Shown here piece after piece: positions 1-11,599 of a stretch of DNA of 64,000 nucleotides (position 1 is the first letter of the stretch; each line of letters opens with the position of its first letter). Source of the DNA: Lichtheimia corymbifera B2541 (Eukaryota; Mucoromycota; Mucoromycetes; Mucorales; Lichtheimiaceae); the NCBI GenBank assembly GCA_000697475.1, contig JNEU01001011.1:1-64000 (forward strand), read 5' to 3'. Below the pieces are notes generated by a model. It worked only from the letters and a program-made list of their open reading frames with translations. It was not told where the DNA came from and did not search any database. The translations under genes were made by a program, and so were the position numbers.

Positions 1-1140
1 TGACGTTTTGCTATTCACGAGTTATCCGTCACCCCTGCTCCTTGAGCTGTGGATTGATGCATAGCTCAATGACACGCCACCCTTGTCACTGTGCTCCATG
101 CATGAACGATAGCTTTGCTTTTGCTGTGGGGCCATATAGGTCTAGATGTTGTCCTCTTGGTTCATGTATTGACCACCCTCCCCTCAAAACGCTCCTTTTT
201 CTCGTGCATGAGCCCGAGACCCGTGACATAGCAATGACATGCCACTCAGACCACCTATTCTATGAACCGATACAATCATGCATCAACAATAGCTTTATCC
301 TACCTTTTGTTGTGGGGGCGGGTATCATACAATGGCGCTACTCAGATACTCTCATTGTATTTCTCTATAGCTCAATGAGCTATGTATGGATTCACGAGTC
401 TACAATGACACATCACCCTTTTCTCGCACTCCATGTATACGTAAACAATACCTTTTTCCCGCCTACATGTGACTATGTGGACTAGCTTACAGATTTTGAC
501 ACAACTTTTCCCCGCTACTCAAGGTACGCTGGTTCATCCAGTAACCTCACCAATTCCATTTTCCCATCTCCGTTGAGCTATGTCAACAATAGCTTTTCTT
601 GTTGGGATCGTTTGTTTGTGGGAGGTTTGTACCACCTTTCATTTTGCACATTTCTTTAACTCCTGTACGCCCGTTTATGGATCAGTAATGACACACCACC
701 CCCTATTTCTTGCTCAACAAGCAATGATGGATAAGCAATAATGTTTCCTCCTTTCAACATGAGTCCTTTTAGCCAATCCTCGGCCATCACTCGTGACACT
801 CTTGGATCCATGCACTACCCATCTTTTATCTCCTCCTACTAAGCCAATGCAATGGTATCAACAATGACACTTTTTTATTCGTACACGCGACCATGTAGGT
901 TGAGGCATACTTTTCGACTCATGTTGTCTCCCGCTTGTCACTCGTGATACTCTTGCGTTCATGCATTGATCCCCAACAAATGTCATTTCTTCCCTTATCG
1001 TGAGCTTGTGAGAGGGATCCGATGGGTGCAATATAGATGACTCATTGTTTTATTTTTCTGTACTCTATGATGGTGTGAGGAATGATGCATGAATGACGGC
1101 ATAATTTTTCTGGCGCCAACGTAGGACCGCGCTGATTGAG
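1..1140. repeat. Degenerate tandem array, period about 165-180 bp
   Basis: The phrase caatgacac(a/g)ccacc recurs near 68, 233, 403 and 685 (and a weaker caatgacac near 862). The phrase aacaatagcttt recurs near 103, 284, 446 and 586, and an actcgtga(c/t)actc phrase near 790 and 937. The order of phrases inside each unit is kept while the spacing drifts between about 140 and 180 bp. The longest open frame here simply runs through the repeats and has no recognisable domain, so I do not call a gene. The array reaches the left edge of the window and probably continues beyond it. Confidence 0.6.
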
Positions 1141-1317
1141 ACACGATATAAAATATGGTGTACGACCCATTTTTGACATGTTACACCACTTTTATCTCTG
1201 ATTCTCACTCACACACGCATCGTCTTCGAGGGGTTCGTATCGTGTATTCATCCATGTTGTGCTTCTTCATGTACTCATTGCAACGTGTCCATTCTAGTTG
1301 GTGGTCCCCTCGCCTTG

Positions 1318-1450
1318 TTGTCTGGCCTTGTGTGCCATATCTCTTGCCTTGTGCCACTTCTCGTCTTGTGCTATCTCTTGCCTTGTGCCATCTCTCGCTT
1401 TGTGCCATATCTCTTGCCTTGTGCCATCTCTTGCTTTGTGCCATCTCTTT
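1318..1450. repeat. 17-bp minisatellite
   Basis: About seven imperfect head-to-tail copies of a 17-bp unit close to ttgccttgtgccatctc are visible, with ccttgtgcc alternating with ctttgtgcc and an occasional extra base pair (catatctc). Open frames cross it on both strands because the unit lacks stops in some frames; these are repeat artefacts rather than genes. Confidence 0.85.
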
Positions 1451-1907
1451 GCGTTTTTTTATGGATATCCAACGTGCATTCGCCAGTCAGCTGTTATGTG
1501 AATCTTGTCTCATGTAAACATTCAACATATCATGCTGATTATCCTGGGTTTGTGCGTCACTTGCTGTATATGGCGTTGTACCTTCGGGAGAAGCCTCGCC
1601 CATCCTTACATAGGTAAGTCGATCATGAAGGATCACGTTTATTATAAATACTAACAACATTTCACTATGACCAATTCAATCCTTTTGGCTGTACTCCTTC
1701 TCATCTTCTTGCTGGCCCTTCTATATTGGCTTTCTTTACCTGCTATTTCCATTACCATCACTTGTACCTCCCCTTTTTCTTGTATACTACTTTTGTACAT
1801 TTATTGAAATACCGACAATAGATAAAGCAGGATTTGAATGATGGTGATTGACACGTCGCACAAAGGATGACGGTTGTAAGTATGTAGCTGCGTGTAAAGA
1901 ACGATGA
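1451..1907. other. Gap with no supported gene
   Basis: AT-rich sequence between the minisatellite and the first LTR-like repeat. I see no conserved coding frame, RNA gene or clear repeat here. Confidence 0.5.
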
Positions 1908-2650
1908 TTGGATTCACCATTCGTTCATGGCGATAGCATCAAACATAATGGTCAAGGGAAAATGTATGTGTACGGACAAAGACTCTATTCCTGCACGCTG
2001 TATATGTCCAATCCCTTCCATCCCATATATCAAACAAACACTCAGATCCATATCCATATTCACAAGAAGATGTATGTATTAAAGCAAGTTGCTACGCGTA
2101 AATAAAGCTGCATCTATTCAATGGCTATCTGCTGTCCACATAAAAAAGGCTGCAAGGCATGGTGTGGCAAGTAAAGAACGCTGCTGAAGACAATGGAGTA
2201 AAAGACATTGATAATAGCAACGGCTGTTAAGTTTGGTCGTGGCAGAGTGGTGTGTGCAAGAGAGCGTGTGTTGTAGTAGAGTGACAAGGCTGCGAATGCT
2301 GTTTGAAACAATGCAGTAGAGACCTTGCTGATAGCAATTGCTGGAATGAATGCTGCTACGATTGGTTGTGGTAGAGGAGTGTACAAGAGAACGCGCAGTG
2401 TCAAGGGACGCGGGTGTTGTCGTGGGGTGCACACGCCATGGACCTGCCATTCAGCCAAAGACAATAGGATCAAGAGAACTGCAGGCTTGACATGATGGGT
2501 TGAAGCAGCACAATCGTTCGTAGGTTGTAGTTGTACTTGAATGGGGGCAACAGTTGAGAATGGGAGGAGGAGACAAGAAAGCTACAAGTGGAAGAGCTGG
2601 AAAATTAAATAGGTCAGACACTGTCAGACAAATACATGCACACTGTAAAT
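1908..2650 (+). mobile_element. Dispersed LTR-like repeat, copy A
   Basis: Landmarks shared with three other places in this window occur in the same order: atccatatccat, tatgtattaaagc, cgtaaataaagctgc, atggctatctgctgt, ggtcgtggcagag, tgttgtagtagagtgac, cagcacaatcgtt and acttgaatggg. Copy A is the longest, about 740 bp. Related copies are B (11139-11560, same strand), C (43518-43875, same strand, truncated) and D (63485-63945, opposite strand). No coding capacity or clear terminal TG...CA was fixed, so solo LTR, SINE-like and other non-autonomous elements all remain possible. Confidence 0.6.
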
Positions 2651-2654
2651 TGAT

Positions 2655-3720
2655 CCATGATATTGAGGTTGCTCACATTGACCTCAAACTTGCACACAAG
2701 GTGCTTTTGGGCATGCTGAGCAACTTTGTCTTAATAAAGAACCCATGCTTCATTTGAAAATTTTGAATGGGAGGGTATAATGTGAGGTTTACTCTGATCG
2801 ACGGAAATTCCCGACCCGCCCAGATTCAATGAAATGTCATTTAGTATGCATTATCTTGGGATTGCCCATTTCCAACATGAAACTTGGTAAGACGGTTCTC
2901 TGAGTCATGCTGCTCAACTCCATTCATTTAAAAACCGTATGCTTCATTATGATGTTTCAATGAATCGGGCGGTCCAAATTTAGGAGAGACAATAGGCAAG
3001 TAGGGTGCATAGTGCACACCCCCGCCGTTGTCCACCTCCATCGTCAAACTTGATCAGGCGCCTGGGCTTCGACATGCTGATCACCTCCATTCATATTAAA
3101 GTCGCAGGCTTCATTGTGAGAAATAAAATGCGGGCGCCCGACAATGAACAAGCAGATTTATATATAGGGAGGACGACCCATAATCTCGAGATTGCCTATT
3201 TCGAACCTGAAAGTTTCACACAAGATGCTCATGGACATGTTGATCAATTTCTTTCTCATAAAGACCTCATACTTCATTTAAGAATTTTGAATGGGAGGGT
3301 ATAATGTGGGATTTACTATGATCGACGGAAATTCCGCGCCTGCCCAAATTCATGAAATGGCAGTTAGTATGCATTACCTTGGGATTCCCCATTTCGAGCA
3401 TGAAACTTGGTAAGTAGGTTCTCTGAGTCATGCTGATCAACTCCATTCATTTAAAACCACATGCTTCATTATGAAAATATTGAATGCTGGGCGGTTCCAA
3501 TGTAGGAGAGATATTGAATACGGCCGATTGCCACGAGATTGTCCACCTCCATCGTGAAACTTGCACACATGGTGCTGTCGACCACGACGAGTATATTTGT
3601 TCTCATAAAGGCCTCACGCTTCATTATGAAAATGTTGAGAAACAGGCACCTTTATGTTTTACATATGCCGTAAGCGTGATGGAGCTGCTTCCTCCTAATG
3701 GATGGTGTCGACTGCACTAA
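2655..3720 (+). repeat. Higher-order satellite block A
   Basis: A monomer of about 160-195 bp recurs with anchors near 2681, 2873, 3049, 3210, 3400 and 3556. Each anchor reads roughly gaaacttgcacacaaggtgc, followed by catgctgatcaactcc, ctcataaa and gcttcatt. A longer phrase gaatgggagggtataatgt plus gacggaaattcc recurs at about 2764 and 3289, giving a higher-order unit of about 525 bp made of three monomers. The block directly follows LTR-like copy A. The same arrangement occurs at 11600-12190. Confidence 0.65.
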
Positions 3721-4800
3721 CGGAAAGATGGAGAGCTGAGTGAAATGGCACGTAGTGGTTACATATACGCGTAATTGTCACGTTGCTACACCAATGGATA
3801 ATGTTGATGATTGCCTTTAGGAAGGTACGGAAGTAAACAGCATCCTCCAATAATGAAGGTGTGTGTAGTATGGCAATAACAAAGAAAATGACAATGTATT
3901 TATACAAGGATATTTTGCATGTATGGTAGGCGGCTCAATCATGGATTGGTTGCACAAATACAGGAGCTGTGGATCTGCATTGATGTGCACGGACTTGATA
4001 GACGCCAATCCCGCCACAGTAAAAAATGCATGCATTGCTTAATTACAAGGAATGTATTCAGTGGTCTTTATTATTGAAGCAAGTGTATGGGTAATTGATG
4101 AGGTGCATATTCACAACAATAACTGTGGCAAGCGGGGGGTGTTGTGTTGTGCACAAATTGGGAACACTGAGAGCAACGGCAAAGAACCCCTTCTTCACTC
4201 CCATTTCACAATGCAAGGTAAGAGGCGTCTCCATTCCCAAGCTACCACGCATTAACAGCTGCCATTCCTTTCATTGTGCAGCGTCAACTGGGTGAACAGG
4301 TGGTCAATGACCACTCTTTTCGGCTGCAGACATTCAACAACAAGGACGCGCGCGATCGACGATGACTCAAGCTTCCATTCCAACACAACATGTACGTTGA
4401 ATCGCTGCAACTCTTTTACTATTCAAGCTGGACATTGTGGTACTAATGTTCACGTGCAGATTACTGTTCTCTCGCTTACACAAGATCTAATGGGGTGTCG
4501 CGTGTGTTCATTCCTAAGCTGTCCACACCAAGAAGTCTTTACATTGCCTCTTTTGGGTATGTTGACAAGAAGACGCGTCTAGATTGATTTTCCTTATTAT
4601 CTCACATTGCGTTCATGGTAGCTTGGATACGTTGGATGATGGTACCTGGGGCAGCAACAACAAGACATGGATATCAAAGCAAGAGCACTTTACGTTGGCT
4701 TAATGGTATGCATGGTGTTGGGTCTACAAATCAAGACTGGCTGATTAACGAGTCTCACAGGGAAACAGCAGCAGCACATACCAGATCGGATGAATACTAG
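3721..4800. other. Gap with no supported gene
   Basis: Short open frames on both strands show no family resemblance, and no gene model could be built. The region contains loose phrases related to the repeats at 4.8-7.5 kb. Confidence 0.45.
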
Positions 4801-7540
4801 GCTATTTGCATCAATAATGGTATTGGAAATACCTAGAGGTACAGTGTATCATTCTGGGATCGGTTGTATTCAAGTGAACTTACCAAACGCTATACAGTGG
4901 CAGAGTCTGTTTCAGCGATACTATTATTATCAAGGCTGCACGTCAAGGCTGTCATTGTACTGCACTTTCCAGCGAAGACGGACATGTTGTGCCCGGGGAC
5001 AGTGTGACTCATGTTGCGACCTCAGGGATTTAAAAATGCATCCGCTGTGCGCACGGCCTCCATCGTTTTACGGCTATTGATCTCCTTGCCTTTAGAGAGA
5101 AGATGGGTATCTTTATTGATGCACCTCATCGCCGGATTCAGGAGAGTGCTGGTACTGTGACGTTTCTTGGCTCGGACGTTTATTATTACTTTACATCCTG
5201 ATGGCCTATTTGGTTCCAAGTCTGCGGGTGATGGTTGCGTGTTCAGGTATGTATGACTCTCATGCTTTTTGGAGATCTTTGCTGAAACACCTACCATTAT
5301 TCAGAGGGACCATTGCAGAGAGCTACTGGTCTTTTGGTGCTTTGGAGTTCACAAGATCACAGATATGATTGCCAGTAAGTATTATTGGATGGGTTTGGAA
5401 AATTCGTTTACTGAGCACCTTTCATAGTTGAATCATGTCAGCCATGAGGAAGAGTGTTACAAATTTTTGGTGGCGTCAACTTCCATCCATATTCCGTCTC
5501 TGGTGGTTGGTTGCCAAGCAACGGGCGATTTCTCTGAAGGGTGTCAGCCAATGCACGTGGATTGTTCAGCAACAAGCAACAGCATCCATATCGTTGGTGC
5601 CATATCAAGCTTTATCCCACGACCTGGTTCTTCTCGTTATCAGCAATTCGGTGGACGTCCTGAAATGAAGGTCTCTTAACGGTTGATCACCTCAGCAACA
5701 AGGAACAACTTGCATATCTTTGGTGTCAGCAAGCTTTCCCTCTCCTTGTGATTCTGGTTACCGGCAGTTTCTTTGTGCACGTCTGCTACTCAACGTCTCT
5801 TATGGATGGATCATGTCAGCAACAAGCAACGCGAGTTAGCGTCGACGTCTTTCGTGTTACCAAGGTCATCCATGCATCTCTCCAAGGTTGACGCCAATCG
5901 TTTGATGGATATCCTGCTATGCACATATGGTAGCGGTGGATCATGTCAGCTACAAGCAATACGCAGCAATGAGCAGCAGGGTCCATGACTTTAGTATCGG
6001 CAAGATTTACTCGATTCTCTGGTGGTTCTCTTTATTGGCCAATTGCTTTCAAGAGCATTCTGCAGCGCATGTCTCTTATGGGTGTCGCATAGCAACAAGC
6101 AACAATGTTACGTGTGTTCTTGGTGCTATCAAGGTTTATCCATCGCTCAAGGCATTGGTCGTCAAGTATTGCTCTGTTCCTTGGAGATTCATTGGTATGT
6201 ATAATATTGGATCTACAATGCAAGTGCTGTAAGCTAACGAGCTTTACAATGGAATACATAGCAGCAGCATGATATGGTTGGCATGGAGATACGGTTTTAT
6301 TTGAAGGAAGGACGCTGTTGAGAATTACTACAAGGTACGAGTATTGTTCATGGAGTGTGTCACATGCATGTGCACTTACAATGGAAGGTATGTGATGACA
6401 GCATCAAGAAGGCTTTTCCTCGGTTATATCACTGGCACGTCAAGGATGCTATTGTACTGTGTGCTGCCTTGGGGAGACCATGCTGCCCCTTTCGCATGTG
6501 CTCATGATGCTATGGGCTTAGCCCAATTCAAATGCATCCTCTCACCACAGTTGCAGTGTGCGGATCCACGGCTCAGGTGGTGCCAAAGTCGACTGATGAA
6601 GGGCTCATATGGGTCACTGTTAAATTCGGTGTTTTGGCACCATGCTTCCTTCGTGGAGGGGCTAGTAGGCAGTACTGGTACCTTGGCATTCTTTGGCATT
6701 GTGCCCTTTCTTATCATTATTGTTTCTGGCGGCGGGAATTCTAGCGTATCACTGCACCCTGATTGAGAGATTCGAGTACGTATCATCCCAATGACTTTTG
6801 GAAACTTTGTGCTGACATGTATTCTTTTCTAGATGAACTATCTTGGATCCATGTCCTCAGGATTATAGGTATGATTGCTAAGTATTATTGGATGGGATTG
6901 GAAAAATTCGTTTACTGTGCATCTTTTATAGGTGAATCATGTCATGGTTAAGGAGCGACGTCTATAGCAACCCTCAGTACCAGCTAGCCTTATTACATCG
7001 TTCGATGGTTCTCGTTACCACCTATTGGACACTTCCTTTTATTTGCATCTGCAACAACAAGCAACAACTTCTATATCTTTCGGCGTCGTCAAGGCTTATC
7101 TCGTCCGATTGTTGCTCTGGTCGTCGACAGCTCTTTTGATGGATATTCAGCTACGCATGCATGTTATCGGTGGATCATATCAGCAACTAGCACAAGAAGT
7201 AGCAACAATGTGCAACAGAATCCATACCTTTAATGTCAACAATATTTACTCGACTCTCTGTGGATTTCATCATTGGCCAATTACTTTCATCAAGAGCATC
7301 CTGCAGCGTACATCTCTTATGGGTGCGTCAAATCAGCAACAGGCTACAATGTGTGTGTGTCTTTTGGTGTTATCAACGTCTATCGAGCGCGTAAGGCAGC
7401 CGTCATCAAGCAACACGCCTTCCTCTGGAATAAAGGCTATCAGTAATCGTTTACTGCATGGCATCTCTGCAGCAAGGAAACCGGCTTTGGGTGTGCGTGG
7501 CATCAAGCATTCTATATTTCCATATGGCCTTGGCTAAGTA
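4801..7540 (+). repeat. Duplicated block of 125-145 bp degenerate repeats
   Basis: A short repeat anchored on tcagcaacaagcaac followed by tatctttggtgtcatcaagg is seen near 5565, 5691, 5815, 5945 and 6090, and again near 7050, 7179 and 7332. A larger duplication is superimposed. The phrase taagtattattggatggg with aattcgtttactg occurs at about 5377-5420 and 6878-6922, and a cacgtcaagg(c/a)tg...attgtactg stretch occurs at about 4940 and 6440. The unit spacing is therefore about 1.5 kb. Some GT and AG junctions look intron-like, but frames do not stay open between copies, so I regard it as non-coding or decayed. Confidence 0.55.
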
Positions 7541-8590
7541 TTGGTACCACTATCTCAAAGATAAACTAGTAATATGCCCATTCATAGGTCGATCATTCCA
7601 TCAAGGCATATTTTTACATACTCTTTGGTACCGTGAAGGTCTATTTGTTCTCCCCGGAGTTGTCAGTGCCAAGCCCTATTGCTTTGAAAGGCGAAGATCA
7701 ACACTTGGCTTTGGTGGATTTCTCAGAAGCAAGCAAGCGGTCTCTATTGGATCAGTTTATGGCTGTGGTTGTCCAGGATACCGTTTCCATGGTTTTGTAA
7801 ATCATCTATCGTACCTGCAAGGCGTCTCTTTATCGATGGATCTTTTGGGCAATGTTTCTTTATGGTGCCGTGGCGTGTATCATTACTCAAGTACTTGTGT
7901 GGATACCTTAGATGCTCTCTCAGCAAGTCATATTCTCGCGTATGCTATTTCCTCAAGACCGGATTTATTTGTTGCAGTGCATGATGTGTCTCTGATGACG
8001 CCAACCCAAAAAGGTCGCTTGATGGCAGCAACTACTGATATGGCGGATGTTTATTTGCTATGGGTAGAACGGGATGGTGCCTTGTAAAGCATCGTTGGCA
8101 GCTATGATTTACATACAACAGTGTGGTCAGCCCTATCTTGGCCCTATCAATTGCATTTGAGGATTACTGCCTTAGCCGTTGGAAGTCAGACTGTCACTCG
8201 GTAACCTTGTGGTAGATATGGGATCATGTATTGCTTTTTCTCTTATGGGTCGGCTTCTGTGGGCGTGGGATGCTATTGTGTCCTTTTATCAGACCGAACA
8301 TGTTGGCTCGAGCAGCACCTATGGAAGATGCTGTTGGTTACAATGGCAGCCCCCGTTATCCGGCTTGGTGCACCGTAGGGGTGAGGATGACGGCAAAGCC
8401 TTCGCGTGGCCATCCTTGTCAGTACATGGTTACCATGGAAGCTAATTTGCCACCTTATCATTCTATATTTATTATCGCGAAACATTTACGCAGGATTACT
8501 AACAGTATTCTAATAGCTATATTTTAATGCTGGTCCTTATTAACATATGCCAAGGTAATATCGTGGAGCAAGGCTTTCTTTTGCAATCAA
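7541..8590. other. Gap: open frame of unknown meaning
   Basis: A plus-strand frame starting in the preceding repeats runs to 8087 (about 209 codons), but its first half overlaps the repeat block and the translation resembles no family I know. I do not call it a gene. The rest shows nothing definable. Confidence 0.35.
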
Positions 8591-8790
8591 CTTGTGTACA
8601 TCCATGGATGACAGGCGATCTTGGAATAATGGTGTTTAGGCACACAGCATCTTCTTCAAGAACCTCGACGATGATGATTATGACGACAGCAACCAAGGAT
8701 ACTATGACTCCCTTTTATTATATATGTTCCACCCCTACCAATCCACGTTCTTCCTTATCATGTTTACCTGACAAACACCCACACTATCAT
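8591..8790 (+). pseudogene. Decayed coding relic, paired with 10640-11190
   Basis: A stretch on the plus strand translates to D-D-Y-D-D-S-N-Q-G-Y-Y-D around 8675-8712. It matches at DNA level the minus-strand segment near 10700-10735, which reads D-A-Y-D-G-S-N-K-E-Y-N-D. No start, stop or splice structure gives a complete gene. The two copies are in opposite orientation, and the family is unknown. Confidence 0.35.
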
Positions 8791-9670
8791 ATCTTAGTCT
8801 TCGACTTCCATTGAATGAACATTGCTTTCAATATAAGAGCTTGAACACCAGCCTAGCAGTTCATACTTGCACGATATGCATTACATAATTGGTTTCAGGA
8901 TGGATGATGATTCAGTGAAGTGGCTTGAAAAGGGGAATAGGCATTGAACCATATATATCATCGTATCGAGACGCCTTTGACCGTTTGTCGTATTCGTATC
9001 GCTCAAAACTTCCTCGTTGGTATGCTAGGTATACGACATGCTATGGACATTCTCAACGTATTGTACATATGTTACATAATAAACGCTTGCATATATATCT
9101 ACAAATAAACTCAGTACATATGATGATGCCCAACAATAGTGCTTGTTACAGATGGTCGGCTCATTGTAAGCTTAATAATTCGTTATTATGCTCAAGAAAG
9201 AGTAAACTTTGATACCATGTGTCATGAATACATAGAACATATCGTGCTTACCAGTAAAAAATGTTTTCTGCGTGGCCTATTCATCACCATTATGTGTACA
9301 ACCTTATGTGAGAATGAACGCCTTCACCATGCGCTCATAGCACAAACAACATCACTGCCACACCTATTATTTATGCTATATGTTTTTGGATGCACTGGTC
9401 ATTTGACCAATGAAACCATGCCATGGAAACATGAAAATCCTATAAACGCCGCTATAATAGGTGGACTTTACTACTATACGTGGATCCCGGGAGAGAATCA
9501 TCATGCAAGATTGGCACTCCCAAGTCCCTCGCTTCAGTTTTGTTACACAAAGTAGCCCTTCTGCATGATTGGTACTAATATGGTCGAGGCGATCAAGGAT
9601 GAACAAAGACCACTTTTTATATAGCAGCGCGCTTAAAGCATAGTAAAAACCTAAAGTCAGCTGTATCCCT
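8791..9670. other. Gap with no supported gene
   Basis: AT-rich sequence with only short, unconvincing open frames on both strands. I see no repeat or RNA gene. Confidence 0.45.
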
Positions 9671-9678
9671 AAATTTTA

Positions 9679-9957
9679 AAATGAAATGTGGGGTCTTTCA
9701 TAGAACAAAGTTGCTCGTCGGGGTGAAGCGCACCTTGGGTGCAAGTTTCACGATCGTCGTGGCCATTCTCAGATTCACCCAATGTCACCACCAGCCAAAG
9801 TCGATCGGGTCGACCTCTTAAATTTTTTTTCAACTTTGGCTGGTGGTGACATTGGGTGAATCTGAGGTCGGCCACGACGATCGTGAAACTTCTACACATG
9901 ATACTTTCGATCCCGACGAGCAACTTTGTTCTATGAAAGACCTCACGTTTCATTGTA
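9679..9957. repeat. Foldback inverted repeat (hairpin)
   Basis: Two arms of about 125 bp (9679-9803 and 9831-9957) are near-perfect reverse complements around a loop of about 27 bp containing a T-tract. Shared landmarks on the outer side are gacgagcaactttgttctat and atgaaaga; on the inner side they are ggccacgacgatcgtgaaac and ggctggtggtgacattggg. The outer half of each arm is a copy of the satellite monomer found at 2.7-3.7 and 11.6-12.2 kb. A transcript would form a long stem. Confidence 0.85.
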
Positions 9958-10630
9958 AAGTTTAGAGATATAGGCGTCTTCATGTTCTCCTTATGCATGT
10001 TAGATGACAAGTGGTCTTTGTTCATTGTTAAGTAGCTTGACCCTGATAATGAAAAAGATGCAGAGGGACTCGTGTAATGATACTCAGAGGGGCAGGGCTT
10101 GAAGGGGTCTTATTGGTGGAGAGTGCATAATGGACTATCCCTAAATAGTAAGGTCCGCCTATGATGATGGTATGGTTAACTAGCCAAAAATGATCAGGGC
10201 ATCCAAGACTATGAGCGGTAATGATATTGATCGTCTCCAGGGTTCGTTCTCATATAAGATTATACATATAAGGTGGCTCATGCTGATAGTGCTGCTGCCA
10301 TACGTAAGTATTATGATGTATTCATTTTTGCCGCAGAGCTCATCTTTCTTAACCATAACGATCTTAACCGTAACGATTTAAGCTTACAATGGATTAGGCT
10401 TCCGTAACAAGCAGTGTTACTGTACCATTACTATGGGTTTATTAATCATTGAAAATACAAGCGTCTATTTAAATATGTATACAATCAGTTATTGGCACTA
10501 CACATCGTCTAATCATCAGCATATGAAAAATGAAGCTTTATGTAATGAATGTAATATGACAGAAGGAACAAGAGCGTCTCGATACAATGATGTGGGTCTA
10601 ATCCAATCTCCCCTTCCGGCCTTCAAATTT
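9958..10630. other. Gap with no supported gene
   Basis: No conserved coding frame. A short duplicated phrase (taaccataacgatcttaaccg) lies near 10350-10378. Otherwise I see nothing definable. Confidence 0.45.
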
Positions 10631-11135
10631 CTATCCTTCGTTTTATTCCATATGCCAACCAGTGGACCACAGAGAATCAGCGGGTGTCGTTGCGTCATTG
10701 TATTCTTTGTTGCTACCGTCATAAGCATCCTTCATCCATGATTGTAGAAGTAGCTGTTGCATGCATTGGCATGAGTGTTGCAATATCACCCATGGTGGTG
10801 AACCATCTGTCGTCAAAGATAAAAGACTTCTTGTCCATGCCATCCAATCCATCATCATCCTCAACCGTATCCACGTGGTACAATTCATCGTTCCTGCTGA
10901 CGACGCGCCAAGTAGCCAATGCAACATTCCAGGATTCTACATTACTGCACTTGATTGCATCCATCCATCGTAGTCATTGTAAGACCAATAAGAAAGAGCC
11001 TCTGTGATTGCTACTGATATGCTTCCTTTTCCATCCAGGTGTTGGTCAATCTCTTTCTTGGTCATTTCATTGCAGGTCAACAAGGTGAAGAGTGCTTGTA
11101 TTGCGGGGTCTTGATAGCTGATATGGGACCATCCA
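10631..11135 (-). pseudogene. Frameshifted coding relic, family unknown
   Basis: On the minus strand three overlapping open frames appear to continue one another. An upstream segment contains EMTKKEIDQHLDGKGS. A middle segment at 10719-10964 is acidic (VEDDDGLDGMDKKSF). A downstream segment reads DAYDGSNKEYNDA and ends with a stop near 10643. Joining them needs frame changes at about 10960 and 10740 that lack convincing introns. The downstream segment resembles the plus-strand relic near 8.7 kb. It lies just upstream of LTR-like copy B. Confidence 0.35.
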
Positions 11136-11138
11136 GTC

Positions 11139-11560
11139 GTATGCATTATAGCAAGTTGCCGCACGTAAATAAAGCTGCTTCTATACAATGGCTATCAGCT
11201 GCCCACGTGAGGAGGCCGCAAGTAACTTGAGACATTGGAGACCTTGCTAATGGCAGCTGCTGTTACGTTTGATTGTGATAGAGGATTGTACAAGAGAAGG
11301 CGAAGTGTCAAGTTGTGTTGTAGTAGAGTGACAAGAAGGCTGTGAACACGGCATTGACTTGCGATTCAGTCAAAGACAATAAGATCAAGGCAGTCGTAAG
11401 ATTGACATGATGAGCTGAAGCAGGACAATCGTTTGCAGGCGGTAGTTGTACTTGAATGGGGCAACAGTTGAGAATGGGAGGAAGACACAAGAAGTGGGGA
11501 GTGGAAGAGGTGGAAATTAAATAGGTCAGGCACAATCAGACATATCCATGCACAAAATAA
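11139..11560 (+). mobile_element. Dispersed LTR-like repeat, copy B
   Basis: Shares with copy A the series acgtaaataaagctgc, caatggctatc, tgttgtagtagagtgac, gattcagtcaaagacaata, acaatcgtttg and acttgaatggggcaacagtt, with internal deletions. Its left end starts near the tatgcattatagcaagttgc phrase, so the first 160 bp of copy A are absent. It is followed by satellite block B, as copy A is followed by block A. Confidence 0.6.
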
Positions 11561-11599
11561 ATTAATAAACCCATGACCTTGAATGCCTCTCTCGAACCT

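Noticed and set aside
42..485. 147-codon plus-strand frame at the left edge
   Set aside because: It begins with TTG, runs through the 165-bp repeat array and has no domain-like pattern; an open frame through a repeat.
1155..1617. Overlapping open frames on both strands with repeated LALCHLS-like words
   Set aside because: They are translations of the 17-bp minisatellite, open in several frames at once.
7458..8087. 209-codon frame on the plus strand
   Set aside because: Start lies in the degenerate repeat block, no homology pattern, and no consistent splice partner.
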